From: Miniphocaeibacter massiliensis
GTDB taxonomy: Bacteria; Bacillota; Clostridia; Tissierellales; Peptoniphilaceae
Assembly (NCBI RefSeq): GCF_900232905.1
Contig: NZ_OCTQ01000004.1
Span: 124,001 to 188,000, forward strand
Length of the DNA stretch: 64,000 bases
Reading direction: 5' to 3'
Shown here in pieces: positions 18,581-27,373 of this stretch (position 1 is the first letter of the stretch; each line of letters begins with the position of its first letter). The translations under genes were made by a program, and so were the position numbers. The notes beneath the pieces are model-generated. The model was given only the letters and a program-made list of their open reading frames with translations, searched no databases and was not told the DNA's origin.

Positions 18581-20146
18581 TTATGGTTGTTTCAAAAAAA
18601 CTTCTGCTAACACTCCATTTTCAATATTTTTAACACTCACTTTGTATTTTAATATTGACGCGTAGTAAGAAACCAGATATAGTCCTAAACCATTTCCTTT
18701 TTCGTCATGACTTGAAACAAATGGTTCAAAAATATCTTTTTCTATTTCTTCTGGAATTTTTGAGTTTGTATTTAAAATTTGAACTACACCTTTTTCTCTT
18801 AAACCTATTTTTACAGTAGCTCCTCTACTTGAATGTTTTACTGCATTGTTAATTAAATTGTCAAAAATCTTATATGTTAGTTCATAGTCTGTTTTTAAAG
18901 AAATATCAAATTCTTCTATTTTTAAGGTTATTTCTTTATCTTCAACAATAGCTGAATGTTTTTCAGTTATTATATTCAATAAATTTTTTATATTTATTTC
19001 TTCTATATTTATGTTCTCCAAAATATGATTTAATTTTAATATCTCAGACACTATATTGTTCATATCTAGTATTTGTCTTTTAACTTCTGGCAAATAAACA
19101 TCTCTATTTGCGTATTTACCAACCTTGTCTATCATTCCATTAACAAGTAGTAAAGCTCCTGAAATAGGTGTTTTCAACTGGTGAGAAGAAGACCTCATGA
19201 AAACTTCTTTTCTTTTACTTTCTGCTTCTAGTTCGTTATAGTTATTTCTTAAAACTTCATATAATTCGTTTAACCTTTTTGAGAGTTGCTCTATTTCGTC
19301 TCCAGTTTTTATGTCTAAACTTTTTATTTCACTTGTTTTTAGTCCTTTATTATTTTCTACATGTCTCGATATTTCTAATATAGGATTTACTATTTTATTT
19401 GAGAAATACCTTGAAATTACTATTGAAAACAACAAAATTATTAAAATTATCATAGGAATGCTAGAGTATATCGGAGCTTGTATATCTGCAATTAACGGTG
19501 TCAAAATAGACGAAAATGAAATGTAAATATTTCCATCTTCATTTGTTAATAATATATAGCTTGTATAAGTATTACTTTTATCTTTTGCTTTAGCTATAAA
19601 AATAAATGTATTATCTCCATAAATTTTAGTTTCCCCATTATATTCGTTAATATTTGAGTAATCCTTTGCAAAATCTGTTGTATTAAATTTTATCTTTGCA
19701 TATTTATTTAGCTCTTCTTCTGCTTTTTTAAATAAATTATTTGAAAATATATTCTCTAATTTTTTCTTGCTTTCACTACTTAATACTTTATCTATTTTAA
19801 AATTTTCTTTTTCAAAATTTTTCCGTATTTTCTCTATCTCAGATTTCAGGCTATTATCTACTATTTCAATTTCTCCATTAAAAAAATGGTTGGATAAATG
19901 CATGTTATACTTATTTTTTTCTATATACATACTTATAGAATTTATAGTTTTAATATTTTCCCCATTTCTATATTCTTTATTTTCAATATAAAAATTGTGC
20001 AAATCTATAACTTCATTTAGGTTTTCCCTCTTACTATGTTCAACATATAAGGAAGGTAACATTAATAGCATATATGACAAAAACAAAGCTAGTATTATAA
20101 ATGAGAGTACTATACTATAAATAAAAGTTTTTCTATTTAGCTTCAT
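18581..20146 (-). CDS. sensor histidine kinase with extracellular sensor domain
   Basis: This is a membrane sensor kinase of 522 residues. Transmembrane helix 1 (~9-33) and helix 2 (~225-247) frame an extracellular domain of about 190 residues that I do not recognise. HAMP and HisKA domains follow, with the phospho-acceptor His322 in SSSHQLKTP. The HATPase domain shows an N box (NLINNAVKHSS) and GNGLGLYL. The start is the ATG at 20146, which has the AAAGGTGA site. That site covers the stop of the response regulator, so translation is coupled. It probably controls the ABC exporter behind it. Confidence 0.92.
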   Translation of the reverse strand: MKLNRKTFIYSIVLSFIILALFLSYMLLMLPSLYVEHSKRENLNEVIDLHNFYIENKEYRNGENIKTINSISMYIEKNKYNMHLSNHFFNGEIEIVDNSLKSEIEKIRKNFEKENFKIDKVLSSESKKKLENIFSNNLFKKAEEELNKYAKIKFNTTDFAKDYSNINEYNGETKIYGDNTFIFIAKAKDKSNTYTSYILLTNEDGNIYISFSSILTPLIADIQAPIYSSIPMIILIILLFSIVISRYFSNKIVNPILEISRHVENNKGLKTSEIKSLDIKTGDEIEQLSKRLNELYEVLRNNYNELEAESKRKEVFMRSSSHQLKTPISGALLLVNGMIDKVGKYANRDVYLPEVKRQILDMNNIVSEILKLNHILENINIEEINIKNLLNIITEKHSAIVEDKEITLKIEEFDISLKTDYELTYKIFDNLINNAVKHSSRGATVKIGLREKGVVQILNTNSKIPEEIEKDIFEPFVSSHDEKGNGLGLYLVSYYASILKYKVSVKNIENGVLAEVFLKQP

Positions 20147-20151
20147 AACTA

Positions 20152-20814
20152 TCACCTTTCAAATTTATATCCTACTCCTATAACTGTTTTTATATGGTTT
20201 TCAGGTAATTTTTTTCTTAAATTTTTGATATGTGAGTCTATAATCCTGTCATTACCTATATAATCTTCATTAAATATTTGGTATATTAACTGTTCTCTTG
20301 TAAAAACAACTTCTGGTAAACTGTATAATGTTTCTAAAAGTAGAAATTCACTTACTGTTAAGTTTAAAGATTCTCCATTAAAAAAAGCTTGGTATTTGTC
20401 TTTATCTATAAATAAACCTTTAGTGTTTTCTTTAGTATTATTTTTAAAATTTAATCTTCTATATAAAGTTTCTATTCTTTTAATTAAGAGTATTGGCGAT
20501 ATTGGTTTTACTATGTAGTCATCTGCATAAGTATTAAATGCTTCTATTTGTGTCTTCTCATCTCCAAGGGCCGTCAACATTATTACTCCCATTTCAAAGT
20601 TTTTACCTCGAATATACTCTAAAACTTCAAGACCAGACAGTTCTGGAACCATTATATCTAAAATAGCTATATCAAATTTATTAGCCTCAAGCTCTTCTAT
20701 TGCATTTTTCCCATTTTCTACTGAAGTTATTTCCATATCTGCCAGTTTTATATATTCTGTCAAAACTTCTCTTATATTTAAATCATCTTCTAAAAAAAGT
20801 ATTTTAGCCTTCAT
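20152..20814 (-). CDS. OmpR-family response regulator
   Basis: This transcription factor pairs with the kinase next to it. The receiver domain has the acidic pair EDD near residue 9, the phospho-acceptor Asp53 (AILDIMVPE), a switch Thr in MLTALGD and Lys in IVKPISP. The C-terminal winged helix ends with RIIDSHIKNLRKKLP and VIGVGYKFER. Its 220 residues are standard. The start is the ATG at 20814, at the right distance from AAGAAGGA; an ATG at 20823 touches that site. Confidence 0.93.
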   Translation of the reverse strand: MKAKILFLEDDLNIREVLTEYIKLADMEITSVENGKNAIEELEANKFDIAILDIMVPELSGLEVLEYIRGKNFEMGVIMLTALGDEKTQIEAFNTYADDYIVKPISPILLIKRIETLYRRLNFKNNTKENTKGLFIDKDKYQAFFNGESLNLTVSEFLLLETLYSLPEVVFTREQLIYQIFNEDYIGNDRIIDSHIKNLRKKLPENHIKTVIGVGYKFER

Positions 20815-20899
20815 TTTCACCATTCCTTCTTTAGTAATTATATACTGTTTGTGTGGATTCTGTATGAATTTTAGTACATATATTTTTATATCTTTTATA

Positions 20900-20908
20900 T
20901 GTTATACT
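20900..20908 (+). promoter_or_regulatory. extended -10 promoter of the DUF975 gene
   Basis: TGTTATACT lies 24 bases before the start codon at 20932. On the other strand a TATAAT near 20838 probably serves the response regulator operon, making this a divergent promoter region. Confidence 0.45.
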
Positions 20909-20931
20909 TAAATATATTCAAGGAGGTTTTT

Positions 20932-21918
20932 ATGTGGAATAGAGTAAAACTAAAAGCTGATGCTAAAGAGTTTTTAAGTAAAAACTTAACAAATTCAATA
21001 TTAGCATGTTTAATTTTTACAATAATCGTTGGATTTTTTGCACTAGATGCAACTTTTTCAGATAATGTTTCTATTTTTACACGTAACAAATTAAATGAAA
21101 CTATAAAATCTGAAGAAAGATACTACGATGATTTTTTAGAAGATGATGATTATGACGAAATCTTAGATGAAGATGAAACCACTAATTTTTTAAACAAGAG
21201 TAATTTTGAATTAAATGAATTTTTAAACGATCCAGACTTAGTTAATGGAAGAAAAGGTCTTTTAACTCTTAGTCCTTTAGGTACTATTGGAAATGATTTA
21301 TATGGTGTTGGTGGATTTAATGTAAATAACAACTTGTTTGTAAACTTCTTTTCAGGAGTTCTATCAATAAAAATACCAATTTTATTTTTAGGACTAATTT
21401 CGTTAATATTTTTTGTTTTGAGAATTTTATTTATAAACCCACTAACTATTGGACTAAAAAGTTTCTTCCTAAAAGGATATAGTGAAATTCCAAAAGTAAA
21501 ATTCTTATTCAGTTATTTTAAAGATAACTCTTGGACAGGACTTGCTAGTAAACTTTTTTTAAGAGATATTTACCTAACTCTTTGGACTATATGCTTTATT
21601 ATTCCAGGAATAATAAAATTTTACGAGTATTACTATGTTGAGTACATTTTAGCTGAAAACCCTGAAATGTCTTTAAGTGATGCTATTGAATTAAGTAGAC
21701 AAATGACTTATGGAGAAAAATTTGATATCTTCGTTTTAGAAATTTCATTTTTTGGTTGGGCCTTACTTTCTCTTTTAAGTTTTAATATTGGAAGTATAAT
21801 CTTAAATCCATATATGGAGGCAACTTATGCTAGATTATACCTTTTTAAGAAAGAACAACGAAAAACAGAAAAAGAACAAGAGTATTTTGATTATTATAAT
21901 GAAGTAAATAACAATTAA
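20932..21918 (+). CDS. DUF975 integral membrane protein
   Basis: This membrane protein of 328 residues belongs to the DUF975 family (opening MWNRVKLKADAKEFL), function unknown. Five to six helices are predicted. Between helices 1 and 2 lies a long, very acidic insert (residues ~55-95, many Asp and Glu) that is probably outside the cell. The conserved FSYFKDNSWTGLASKLFLRDIYLTLW and ADAIELSRQMTYGEKFDIF-type blocks of the family follow. The start is the ATG at 20932 behind a perfect AAGGAGG. A terminator follows at once. Confidence 0.85.
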   Translation: MWNRVKLKADAKEFLSKNLTNSILACLIFTIIVGFFALDATFSDNVSIFTRNKLNETIKSEERYYDDFLEDDDYDEILDEDETTNFLNKSNFELNEFLNDPDLVNGRKGLLTLSPLGTIGNDLYGVGGFNVNNNLFVNFFSGVLSIKIPILFLGLISLIFFVLRILFINPLTIGLKSFFLKGYSEIPKVKFLFSYFKDNSWTGLASKLFLRDIYLTLWTICFIIPGIIKFYEYYYVEYILAENPEMSLSDAIELSRQMTYGEKFDIFVLEISFFGWALLSLLSFNIGSIILNPYMEATYARLYLFKKEQRKTEKEQEYFDYYNEVNNN

Positions 21919-21920
21919 CA

Positions 21921-21946
21921 AAAGCCAAGGTTTTAACCTTGGTTTT
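21921..21946 (+). terminator. terminator of the DUF975 gene
   Basis: AAGCCAAGGTT pairs with AACCTTGGTTTT just after the stop codon. Confidence 0.8.
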
Positions 21947-21974
21947 AAATTACTTAAATTTATAAGGAGAGTTT

Positions 21975-22739
21975 ATGAAAGTATTTGATGCACATCTGCA
22001 TATTATTGATGACAAATTTCCATTACAAGAAAATAACGGCTTCATACCTGAAAACTTTAATATAGATTCTTATAAAAAAGCTTTAGATTCTTTTGAACTA
22101 GAATCTGTTGGTGGAGCTATTGTATCTGGTTCTTTTCAAGGATATGACCAATCTTACTTAATTTCTGCATTAAGTTGTTTAAATAGTCATGGATATATTG
22201 GAGTTACTCAACTCCCAATTACTACTACTGACTCTGAAATAAAATTGTTGCATGAAAAAGGTGTTAGAGCTATTAGGTTTAATGTTTTTAGAGGAGGCTC
22301 CGAAGATATAATCCATCTTTTTACCCTTGCAAAAAGAGTTTACAACCTTTGTGGCTGGAGTACCGAATTATACATTGATGTTAGTAAAATTACACCACCA
22401 CAAGAAGATATTATCCTTTCTCTTCCTCGTGTATCTATTGACCATTTAGGTATGTCTTCAAAAGGGAATGACACTCTTTTAAGATTAGTTAGAAATGGTG
22501 TTAAAGTTAAATCTACTGGTTTTGGTAGAATTAACTTTGAGCCTTTAAATATAATGAAAGAAATACATTCTATTTCTAAAGATGCTCTTTTATTTGGAAC
22601 TGACTTGCCTTCTACTAGGGCTAAACGTCCTTTTAGTAGTGAAGATATAAAATTTATAGTTAATAATTTTCAAAAAGAAGATTTTGAAAGAATACTTTAT
22701 AAAAATTCTAAAGATTGGTATATAAATTATTTTTCTTAA
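21975..22739 (+). CDS. amidohydrolase family protein (TIM barrel)
   Basis: This is a metal-dependent hydrolase or decarboxylase of the amidohydrolase-2 family, 254 residues. The metal site starts with FDAHLHI (His7, His9). A later His is in SIDHLGMS (~residue 157) and the Asp in LFGTDLPSTRA (~residue 213). GVRAIRFNVFRGG is typical of the group that includes 2-pyrone-4,6-dicarboxylate hydrolases. The true substrate is unknown. The ATG has a GGAGAG site. It is transcribed alone between two terminators. Confidence 0.87.
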   Translation: MKVFDAHLHIIDDKFPLQENNGFIPENFNIDSYKKALDSFELESVGGAIVSGSFQGYDQSYLISALSCLNSHGYIGVTQLPITTTDSEIKLLHEKGVRAIRFNVFRGGSEDIIHLFTLAKRVYNLCGWSTELYIDVSKITPPQEDIILSLPRVSIDHLGMSSKGNDTLLRLVRNGVKVKSTGFGRINFEPLNIMKEIHSISKDALLFGTDLPSTRAKRPFSSEDIKFIVNNFQKEDFERILYKNSKDWYINYFS

Positions 22740-22750
22740 TATTTGAAAAC

Positions 22751-22777
22751 AAAAAAAGTCCTATTTATAGGACTTTT
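22751..22777. terminator. bidirectional terminator
   Basis: The stem AAAAAAAGTCCTAT/ATAGGACTTTTTT lies between convergent genes. A near-identical hairpin lies at 36195-36222. Confidence 0.85.
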
Positions 22778-22782
22778 TTATT

Positions 22783-24606
22783 TTAAGCTGTTACTAAATT
22801 GTCGTCTTTGAATTTATCTACATCCATAGTGTCTAAACTCATATTACCTTGTGTGTAAAGATTATAGTAGTACCCTTTTTTCTCCATTAATTCTTTATGG
22901 TTACCTTCTTCTACAATTCCTCCTTCTGTTAACACTATAATTTTGTCAGCATTTTGAATTGTAGTAAGTCTGTGGGCAATTGTCAAGGTAGTTCTACCTT
23001 TTGCAAGTTTTTCTAAAGATTTTTGTATTACTTTTTCACTTCTATTATCTAAAGCAGATGTTGCTTCGTCTAGTATTAATATTGGAGGATTTTTCAAGAA
23101 TACTCTTGCTATAGAAATTCTTTGTTTTTGTCCTCCCGAAAGTTTTAATCCTCTTTCTCCAACATAGGTATCAAAATCATTTGGTAAGCTCATTACAAAG
23201 TCATATGCTCCTGCTAATTTTGCTGCTTCTATTACTTCTTCCCTACTAGCACCTGGCTTTCCATATTCTATGTTGTCAAATACTGTTCCTGAGAACAAAT
23301 ACACATCTTGCTGTACCATTCCTATATTAGACCTTAGACTTTTCAATGTTAATTCTTTTATATCTTTACCATCTACAGTTATTTTACCTTTATCTACATC
23401 GTAAAATCTCGGTATTAAATTACATAAAGTAGTCTTTCCTCCACCTGATGGACCTACTAATGCAACATTAGTACCTCTTTTTATGTCTAAGGAAATATCA
23501 TTTAATACTATATCTTCATTATCATGATAATGAAAAGATATATTGTCTACTACTATATCTCCTTTTACATCTTTAAGTTCAATTGCATCTGGTTCGTCAA
23601 ATATTTCTATGTCTTGATCCATTAATTCTACAAATCTTTCTATTCCTGTCATTCCTCTTTGGAACTGTTCTGCAAATTCAACTATTCTCTTTACTGTTGC
23701 AAGTAACGTGTTCACATATAACACATATGCAACTAAATCTCCTGGATTAAGTGAACCGTTTATCAGAAAAATTCCACCAAACACTATAACAGCCAAATAC
23801 ATAACTCCGTCGAATATCTTTGTTACCATTTGATATCCTGCCATATGTGTATAAGTTTCTTTTTTTATGTCTAGAAATTCTTCATTTCCTTCGTTAAATT
23901 TTCTAATTTCTTGTTCTTCGTTAGCAAAAGACTTTACAACTTTAACTCCAAGTAAACTATCTTCTACTTGAGAGTTTATTTCACCTATATGATTTCTTTG
24001 AGCTTTAAAACTTCTTCTCATTCTCTTTCTGTATTTGCCAGAGGCAATTATCATAATTGGAATAAACGCAAATATAATAAGTGTCAAAGGTATATTTATA
24101 TTTATTAAAATAATAAATGAAACTATTATTTTAATTGCACCTATGAAATACTCTTCTGGACAGTGATGAGCAAACTCTGTTACATCAAATAAATCATTTG
24201 TTATTCTTGTCATTATTTGTCCAACTTTTGTATCATTAAAGTAGCTATCTGACAATTTATGAAGATGGTTAAAAACATCTCCTCTCATATCTGTTTCTAT
24301 TTTAGCTCCCATTATATGACCAGTTTTTTGCATATAATAACTTGAAAGAACATCTATTATTTTTAAAACTAAGAATAATACTCCTAACTTTATAATAGTA
24401 TTTATTGTTAAACTTCCAATATCATTCATTCCAGTATTTGTTAAAAATCTAAGAATTAGTGGTAATGCCATTTCACTAACTGTAGTCATACTAGCACAAA
24501 ATAAATCAAAAAATAAAACAAATTTATATTTTGTAAAATATGGTACAAATCTTTGTAGTAAACTCATATTAGAATGAATTTTTGTATCTTTAATATTAGT
24601 AGCCAT
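22783..24606 (-). CDS. ABC exporter, fused membrane and ATPase domains (MDR/MsbA type)
   Basis: This is a half-size ABC exporter of 607 residues. Six membrane helices cover residues ~25-330. The ATPase domain follows, with Walker A GPSGGGKTT (~residue 385), the Q loop, signature LSGGQKQR (~residue 487), Walker B ILILDEATSALD and switch His in TIAHRLTT. It probably acts as a homodimer exporting lipids or drugs. It is a single gene, with GGGAGG 11 bases before the ATG and a terminator behind. Confidence 0.93.
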   Translation of the reverse strand: MATNIKDTKIHSNMSLLQRFVPYFTKYKFVLFFDLFCASMTTVSEMALPLILRFLTNTGMNDIGSLTINTIIKLGVLFLVLKIIDVLSSYYMQKTGHIMGAKIETDMRGDVFNHLHKLSDSYFNDTKVGQIMTRITNDLFDVTEFAHHCPEEYFIGAIKIIVSFIILININIPLTLIIFAFIPIMIIASGKYRKRMRRSFKAQRNHIGEINSQVEDSLLGVKVVKSFANEEQEIRKFNEGNEEFLDIKKETYTHMAGYQMVTKIFDGVMYLAVIVFGGIFLINGSLNPGDLVAYVLYVNTLLATVKRIVEFAEQFQRGMTGIERFVELMDQDIEIFDEPDAIELKDVKGDIVVDNISFHYHDNEDIVLNDISLDIKRGTNVALVGPSGGGKTTLCNLIPRFYDVDKGKITVDGKDIKELTLKSLRSNIGMVQQDVYLFSGTVFDNIEYGKPGASREEVIEAAKLAGAYDFVMSLPNDFDTYVGERGLKLSGGQKQRISIARVFLKNPPILILDEATSALDNRSEKVIQKSLEKLAKGRTTLTIAHRLTTIQNADKIIVLTEGGIVEEGNHKELMEKKGYYYNLYTQGNMSLDTMDVDKFKDDNLVTA

Positions 24607-24699
24607 TCTACTATCAACCTCCCTTGGACATTATTTAACTCTAACACATTTTTGAAATCATTTCAATTAGTGTAAAAAAAGAAAAATATATCTTTTATC

Positions 24700-25062
24700 T
24701 TAAACAGATATATCTCTAATTGGTTTTGGATTAAAATTTTCATCTACTGAAACCATAATGAATTCTCCCGATGAACTAACCTCATTATCTCTTTCCTTTA
24801 CTTTAAGTTCAACATAAACATTAAGTGAAGTATTTCCTACTTTTTTTATTTCTGCACTAGATATTATAGTTTCACCTAAGTAAACACTAAAGTTATACTC
24901 TATATTATTAGCTGCTTTTGTTAATGTTCTACCTTTTACAAAATTCCTACTTATTTCTCCTGCTGTTGCATCCATCATTTTAAAAGCTTCACCACCATGT
25001 AATAAATCATAGTAATTTAACATTTCTTTTGTTACTTTTCTCTCAAAAACGTCCTTTTTCAT
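24700..25062 (-). CDS. acyl-CoA thioesterase (hotdog fold, YkhA-like)
   Basis: This enzyme hydrolyses acyl-CoA thioesters. Its 120 residues form one hotdog domain: an N-terminal block ending LLHGGEAFKMMDATAGEISR (the loop after the first strand, with the active-site Asp), then EYNFSVYLGETIISSAEIKKVGNTSLNVYVEL, which matches BACH/YkhA-type thioesterases. The ATG at 25062 is the best start, with an AGG site 10 bases upstream; an ATG at 25071 is possible. Substrate chain length is not predictable. Confidence 0.85.
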   Translation of the reverse strand: MKKDVFERKVTKEMLNYYDLLHGGEAFKMMDATAGEISRNFVKGRTLTKAANNIEYNFSVYLGETIISSAEIKKVGNTSLNVYVELKVKERDNEVSSSGEFIMVSVDENFNPKPIRDISV

Positions 25063-25126
25063 ACTCACCATACCTATAAAATATTTTATAGTAATATTAT
25101 ATATCAATTAGCTATTTCTACAAATA

Positions 25127-25154
25127 AAAAACTCATGATTTCTCATGAGTTTTT
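25127..25154 (-). terminator. terminator of the nucleobase permease gene
   Basis: AAAACTCATGA pairs with TCATGAGTTTTT just after the stop codon at 25160. Confidence 0.85.
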
Positions 25155-25159
25155 CTCTA

Positions 25160-26500
25160 TTAATCATCTATTGGTTGTGACTCATCTTTTGGAACTAATA
25201 AGTTTAATATAAATGAAACTAAAAAACCTACTATAATTGGAGAACCAGTTAAAACACTTATTATTTGTTCTGGAATAAAGTTTAATGCACCTAAAACTTC
25301 TGGTTTTACATAAAAACCAACAGCTATTGCCAATGAAATACCTACCACAAGTTTATTTCTATAATTTAGTGGTTGTTCTGTTATTAATTGTACCCCAGAC
25401 ATTGTTATTGCCGCAAATACCGTTATAGTAGCTCCCCCAAGTACCGGTGCTGGAATAGAAGTCATTATTCCACCAAATTTTGGAAGAAGTCCTGCTAGTA
25501 CAAGCATTCCACCTAAAATAACAAATACTCTTTTTGCAACTACTTTAGTAGTAACTATAATACCAACGTTTTGACTAAATGGGTCTGTTGGAAAACCACC
25601 AATTACTCCACCTAGCATACCGCAAATCCCTGTTCCTTTTACTGCACCACCAAGCTCTTTGTGAGTAGCTGGTCTGTTAAATGCCCCTACCGCTGTTGAA
25701 GAAACATCTCCTATAGTTTGAACAGCTTGTACTATGTACATTAAAATCATTATTACTATTGCTTCAATTTTAAATACTGGTTTAAAATAAAATATTTTAG
25801 GTAAAGCTACCCAAGAAGCCTCTGTTATACCTTTAGTATCAACTCCTATAAAAAATGCCCAAATTATGTATCCTGCTATCATTCCTACTAGTAATCCCAG
25901 TGTTTTTAACATTCCTTTTCCAAAGAAATTACATATTAAAGTTATAATTAAAACAATTCCTGCTATTGCAAGGTACTTTGGAGCTCCATACATATCTATT
26001 GCTTTTGCTGCAGAACCACCTGCTATGTAGTCCATGGCAGTGGTGTAAAGTGACAAACCTATACAGAGTACTACTGTACCACTTACTACTGGTGGAAATA
26101 AATGAGCAATTTTTTCCATTGCCATCCCCATAAAAATTGATAAAAATGCTGCTACTATTTGTGCACCAAATATAGCTCCAATTCCCCACTCTTTACCAAT
26201 AAGTAATAATATTGGCATATAGGCAAATGCTACTCCCATTGCATTTGGAAGCCCCATTCCAAATCCCAGTGGTGCTAATATTTGAACTAAGGTTGTAATT
26301 CCACCTATAAGCATTGCTGCTTGTATTAATATAATCTTTTTTTCTTCACTTAATGCCAAATTTGTAGCTATAATTATTGGTGGTGTGATGTTTCCTGCCA
26401 ACATTGCTAAAATATGTTGAAAAGCTTGCGGAAAAGCAGCCCCCCAACTCGGTTTACCATCTAATTTACGCAATTCCTGCATATTTCTACTTTTATCCAT
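25160..26500 (-). CDS. NCS2 family nucleobase:cation symporter (xanthine/uracil permease)
   Basis: This is a membrane importer for a purine or pyrimidine base, driven by H+ or Na+, with 446 residues and 14 expected helices. QHILAMLAGNITPP in helix 1 and the NAT signature QNVGIIVTTKVVAKR (~residue 305) place it in the UraA/PbuX/XanQ family. The signature Q-N-x-G-x4-T is intact. It has a consensus promoter and a ~168-base leader, which is unusual for the window. It is a monocistronic gene. Confidence 0.93.
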   Translation of the reverse strand: MDKSRNMQELRKLDGKPSWGAAFPQAFQHILAMLAGNITPPIIIATNLALSEEKKIILIQAAMLIGGITTLVQILAPLGFGMGLPNAMGVAFAYMPILLLIGKEWGIGAIFGAQIVAAFLSIFMGMAMEKIAHLFPPVVSGTVVLCIGLSLYTTAMDYIAGGSAAKAIDMYGAPKYLAIAGIVLIITLICNFFGKGMLKTLGLLVGMIAGYIIWAFFIGVDTKGITEASWVALPKIFYFKPVFKIEAIVIMILMYIVQAVQTIGDVSSTAVGAFNRPATHKELGGAVKGTGICGMLGGVIGGFPTDPFSQNVGIIVTTKVVAKRVFVILGGMLVLAGLLPKFGGIMTSIPAPVLGGATITVFAAITMSGVQLITEQPLNYRNKLVVGISLAIAVGFYVKPEVLGALNFIPEQIISVLTGSPIIVGFLVSFILNLLVPKDESQPIDD

Positions 26501-26668
26501 AAAAATAACCTCTCTTTTCGATATCTTGAATTTTGACGTAAAAACGTTTGCTTAATTTATTCCCTCCTTTTTTAAAATTGTTTTTACTATGTCCTCAATA
26601 AATAACGCATACGACAATATCATATAAGATTACCTATTGTTGATTTTACACAACTTACTATATGTAAT
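26501..26668 (-). other. long 5' leader of the nucleobase permease gene
   Basis: The leader from the consensus promoter to the start codon is about 168 bases. It contains an AAAAAAGGAGGG sequence near 26564-26575 that is not followed by an ATG, and an ACGTAAAAACGT inverted repeat near 26535-26546. I could not match it to a purine, preQ1 or xanthine riboswitch. Confidence 0.4.
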
Positions 26669-26674
26669 ATCCAA

Positions 26675-26703
26675 ATTATAGTTCGTATAATTAAAATTGT
26701 CAA
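26675..26703 (-). promoter_or_regulatory. consensus promoter of the nucleobase permease gene
   Basis: TTGACA (26698-26703) and TATAAT (26675-26680) on the minus strand are spaced by exactly 17 bases. Confidence 0.85.
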
Positions 26704-26770
26704 TGTTTTGTGATACTTTTTTAATCAATTATAGTAACTATCGGAAAAGGTTTCTTTTGCATAATACTTT

Positions 26771-27310
26771 TTAACCTATGAAAAAGTATAATATTTCTGC
26801 AATTATAACAACCCAAAGAATTGATGATGTTACATTTATGGTGTTTAAACTAAGTTTGCTAATTCTCCTTTCTAGAAAAGGTTGAAATACATATACTAAA
26901 AACGTTCCTCCTATCCCAAATAACAAACTGGTCTGTAAAGATATTCTTCCTTGAAAATTAAAATTGTAAGTAGTATAATCCCACATCCAATATCCTCTAG
27001 TAATTTCTAAAAAATAACTTCCTATTAATTCTATTATTGTAGTTACAACGATTATTATAAAGAAAATCAACAATGGTGTTATATTTACATTAAAAAGTAA
27101 AATCCTTGTACTAATTAAATCTTTTACAAATAGTAAAATAAACAATGCTCCTGTTCCGTAAACTGGTAAGTAAGGTCCAACCAACGCTCCACTACTTCTT
27201 CCTTCTTTTTTTATTAAAACTTCTATTATATCTTCATATATCCAGCCTATTATACTGTAAATAAAAAATATAATTACAATGTATTGAAATATTATTTTTC
27301 GCCTATTCAT
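26771..27310 (-). CDS. CmpB-like putative ABC-transporter membrane protein
   Basis: This is an integral membrane protein of 179 residues with five predicted helices. It matches the ABC_trans_CmpB family (putative type IV ABC permease) by FIYSIIGWIYEDII in helix 1, GALVGPYLPVYGTGAL and YWMWDYTTYNFNFQGRISL. The function is not established. An AGGAG site precedes the ATG. No ATPase gene is adjacent. The next minus-strand gene upstream is the DsbA-like gene, 63 bases away. Confidence 0.85.
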   Translation of the reverse strand: MNRRKIIFQYIVIIFFIYSIIGWIYEDIIEVLIKKEGRSSGALVGPYLPVYGTGALFILLFVKDLISTRILLFNVNITPLLIFFIIIVVTTIIELIGSYFLEITRGYWMWDYTTYNFNFQGRISLQTSLLFGIGGTFLVYVFQPFLERRISKLSLNTINVTSSILWVVIIAEILYFFIG

Positions 27311-27373
27311 TTTAAACTCCTGTTCTAGTACTTCAATACATTATATTATATAACTTAAATAATTGAAACTATT

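Noticed and set aside
26501-26700. Purine-type riboswitch before the nucleobase permease
   Set aside because: The conserved core of purine aptamers (TATAATC, GTTTCTACC, CCGTAAA blocks) is not present, so I list only a leader of unknown nature.
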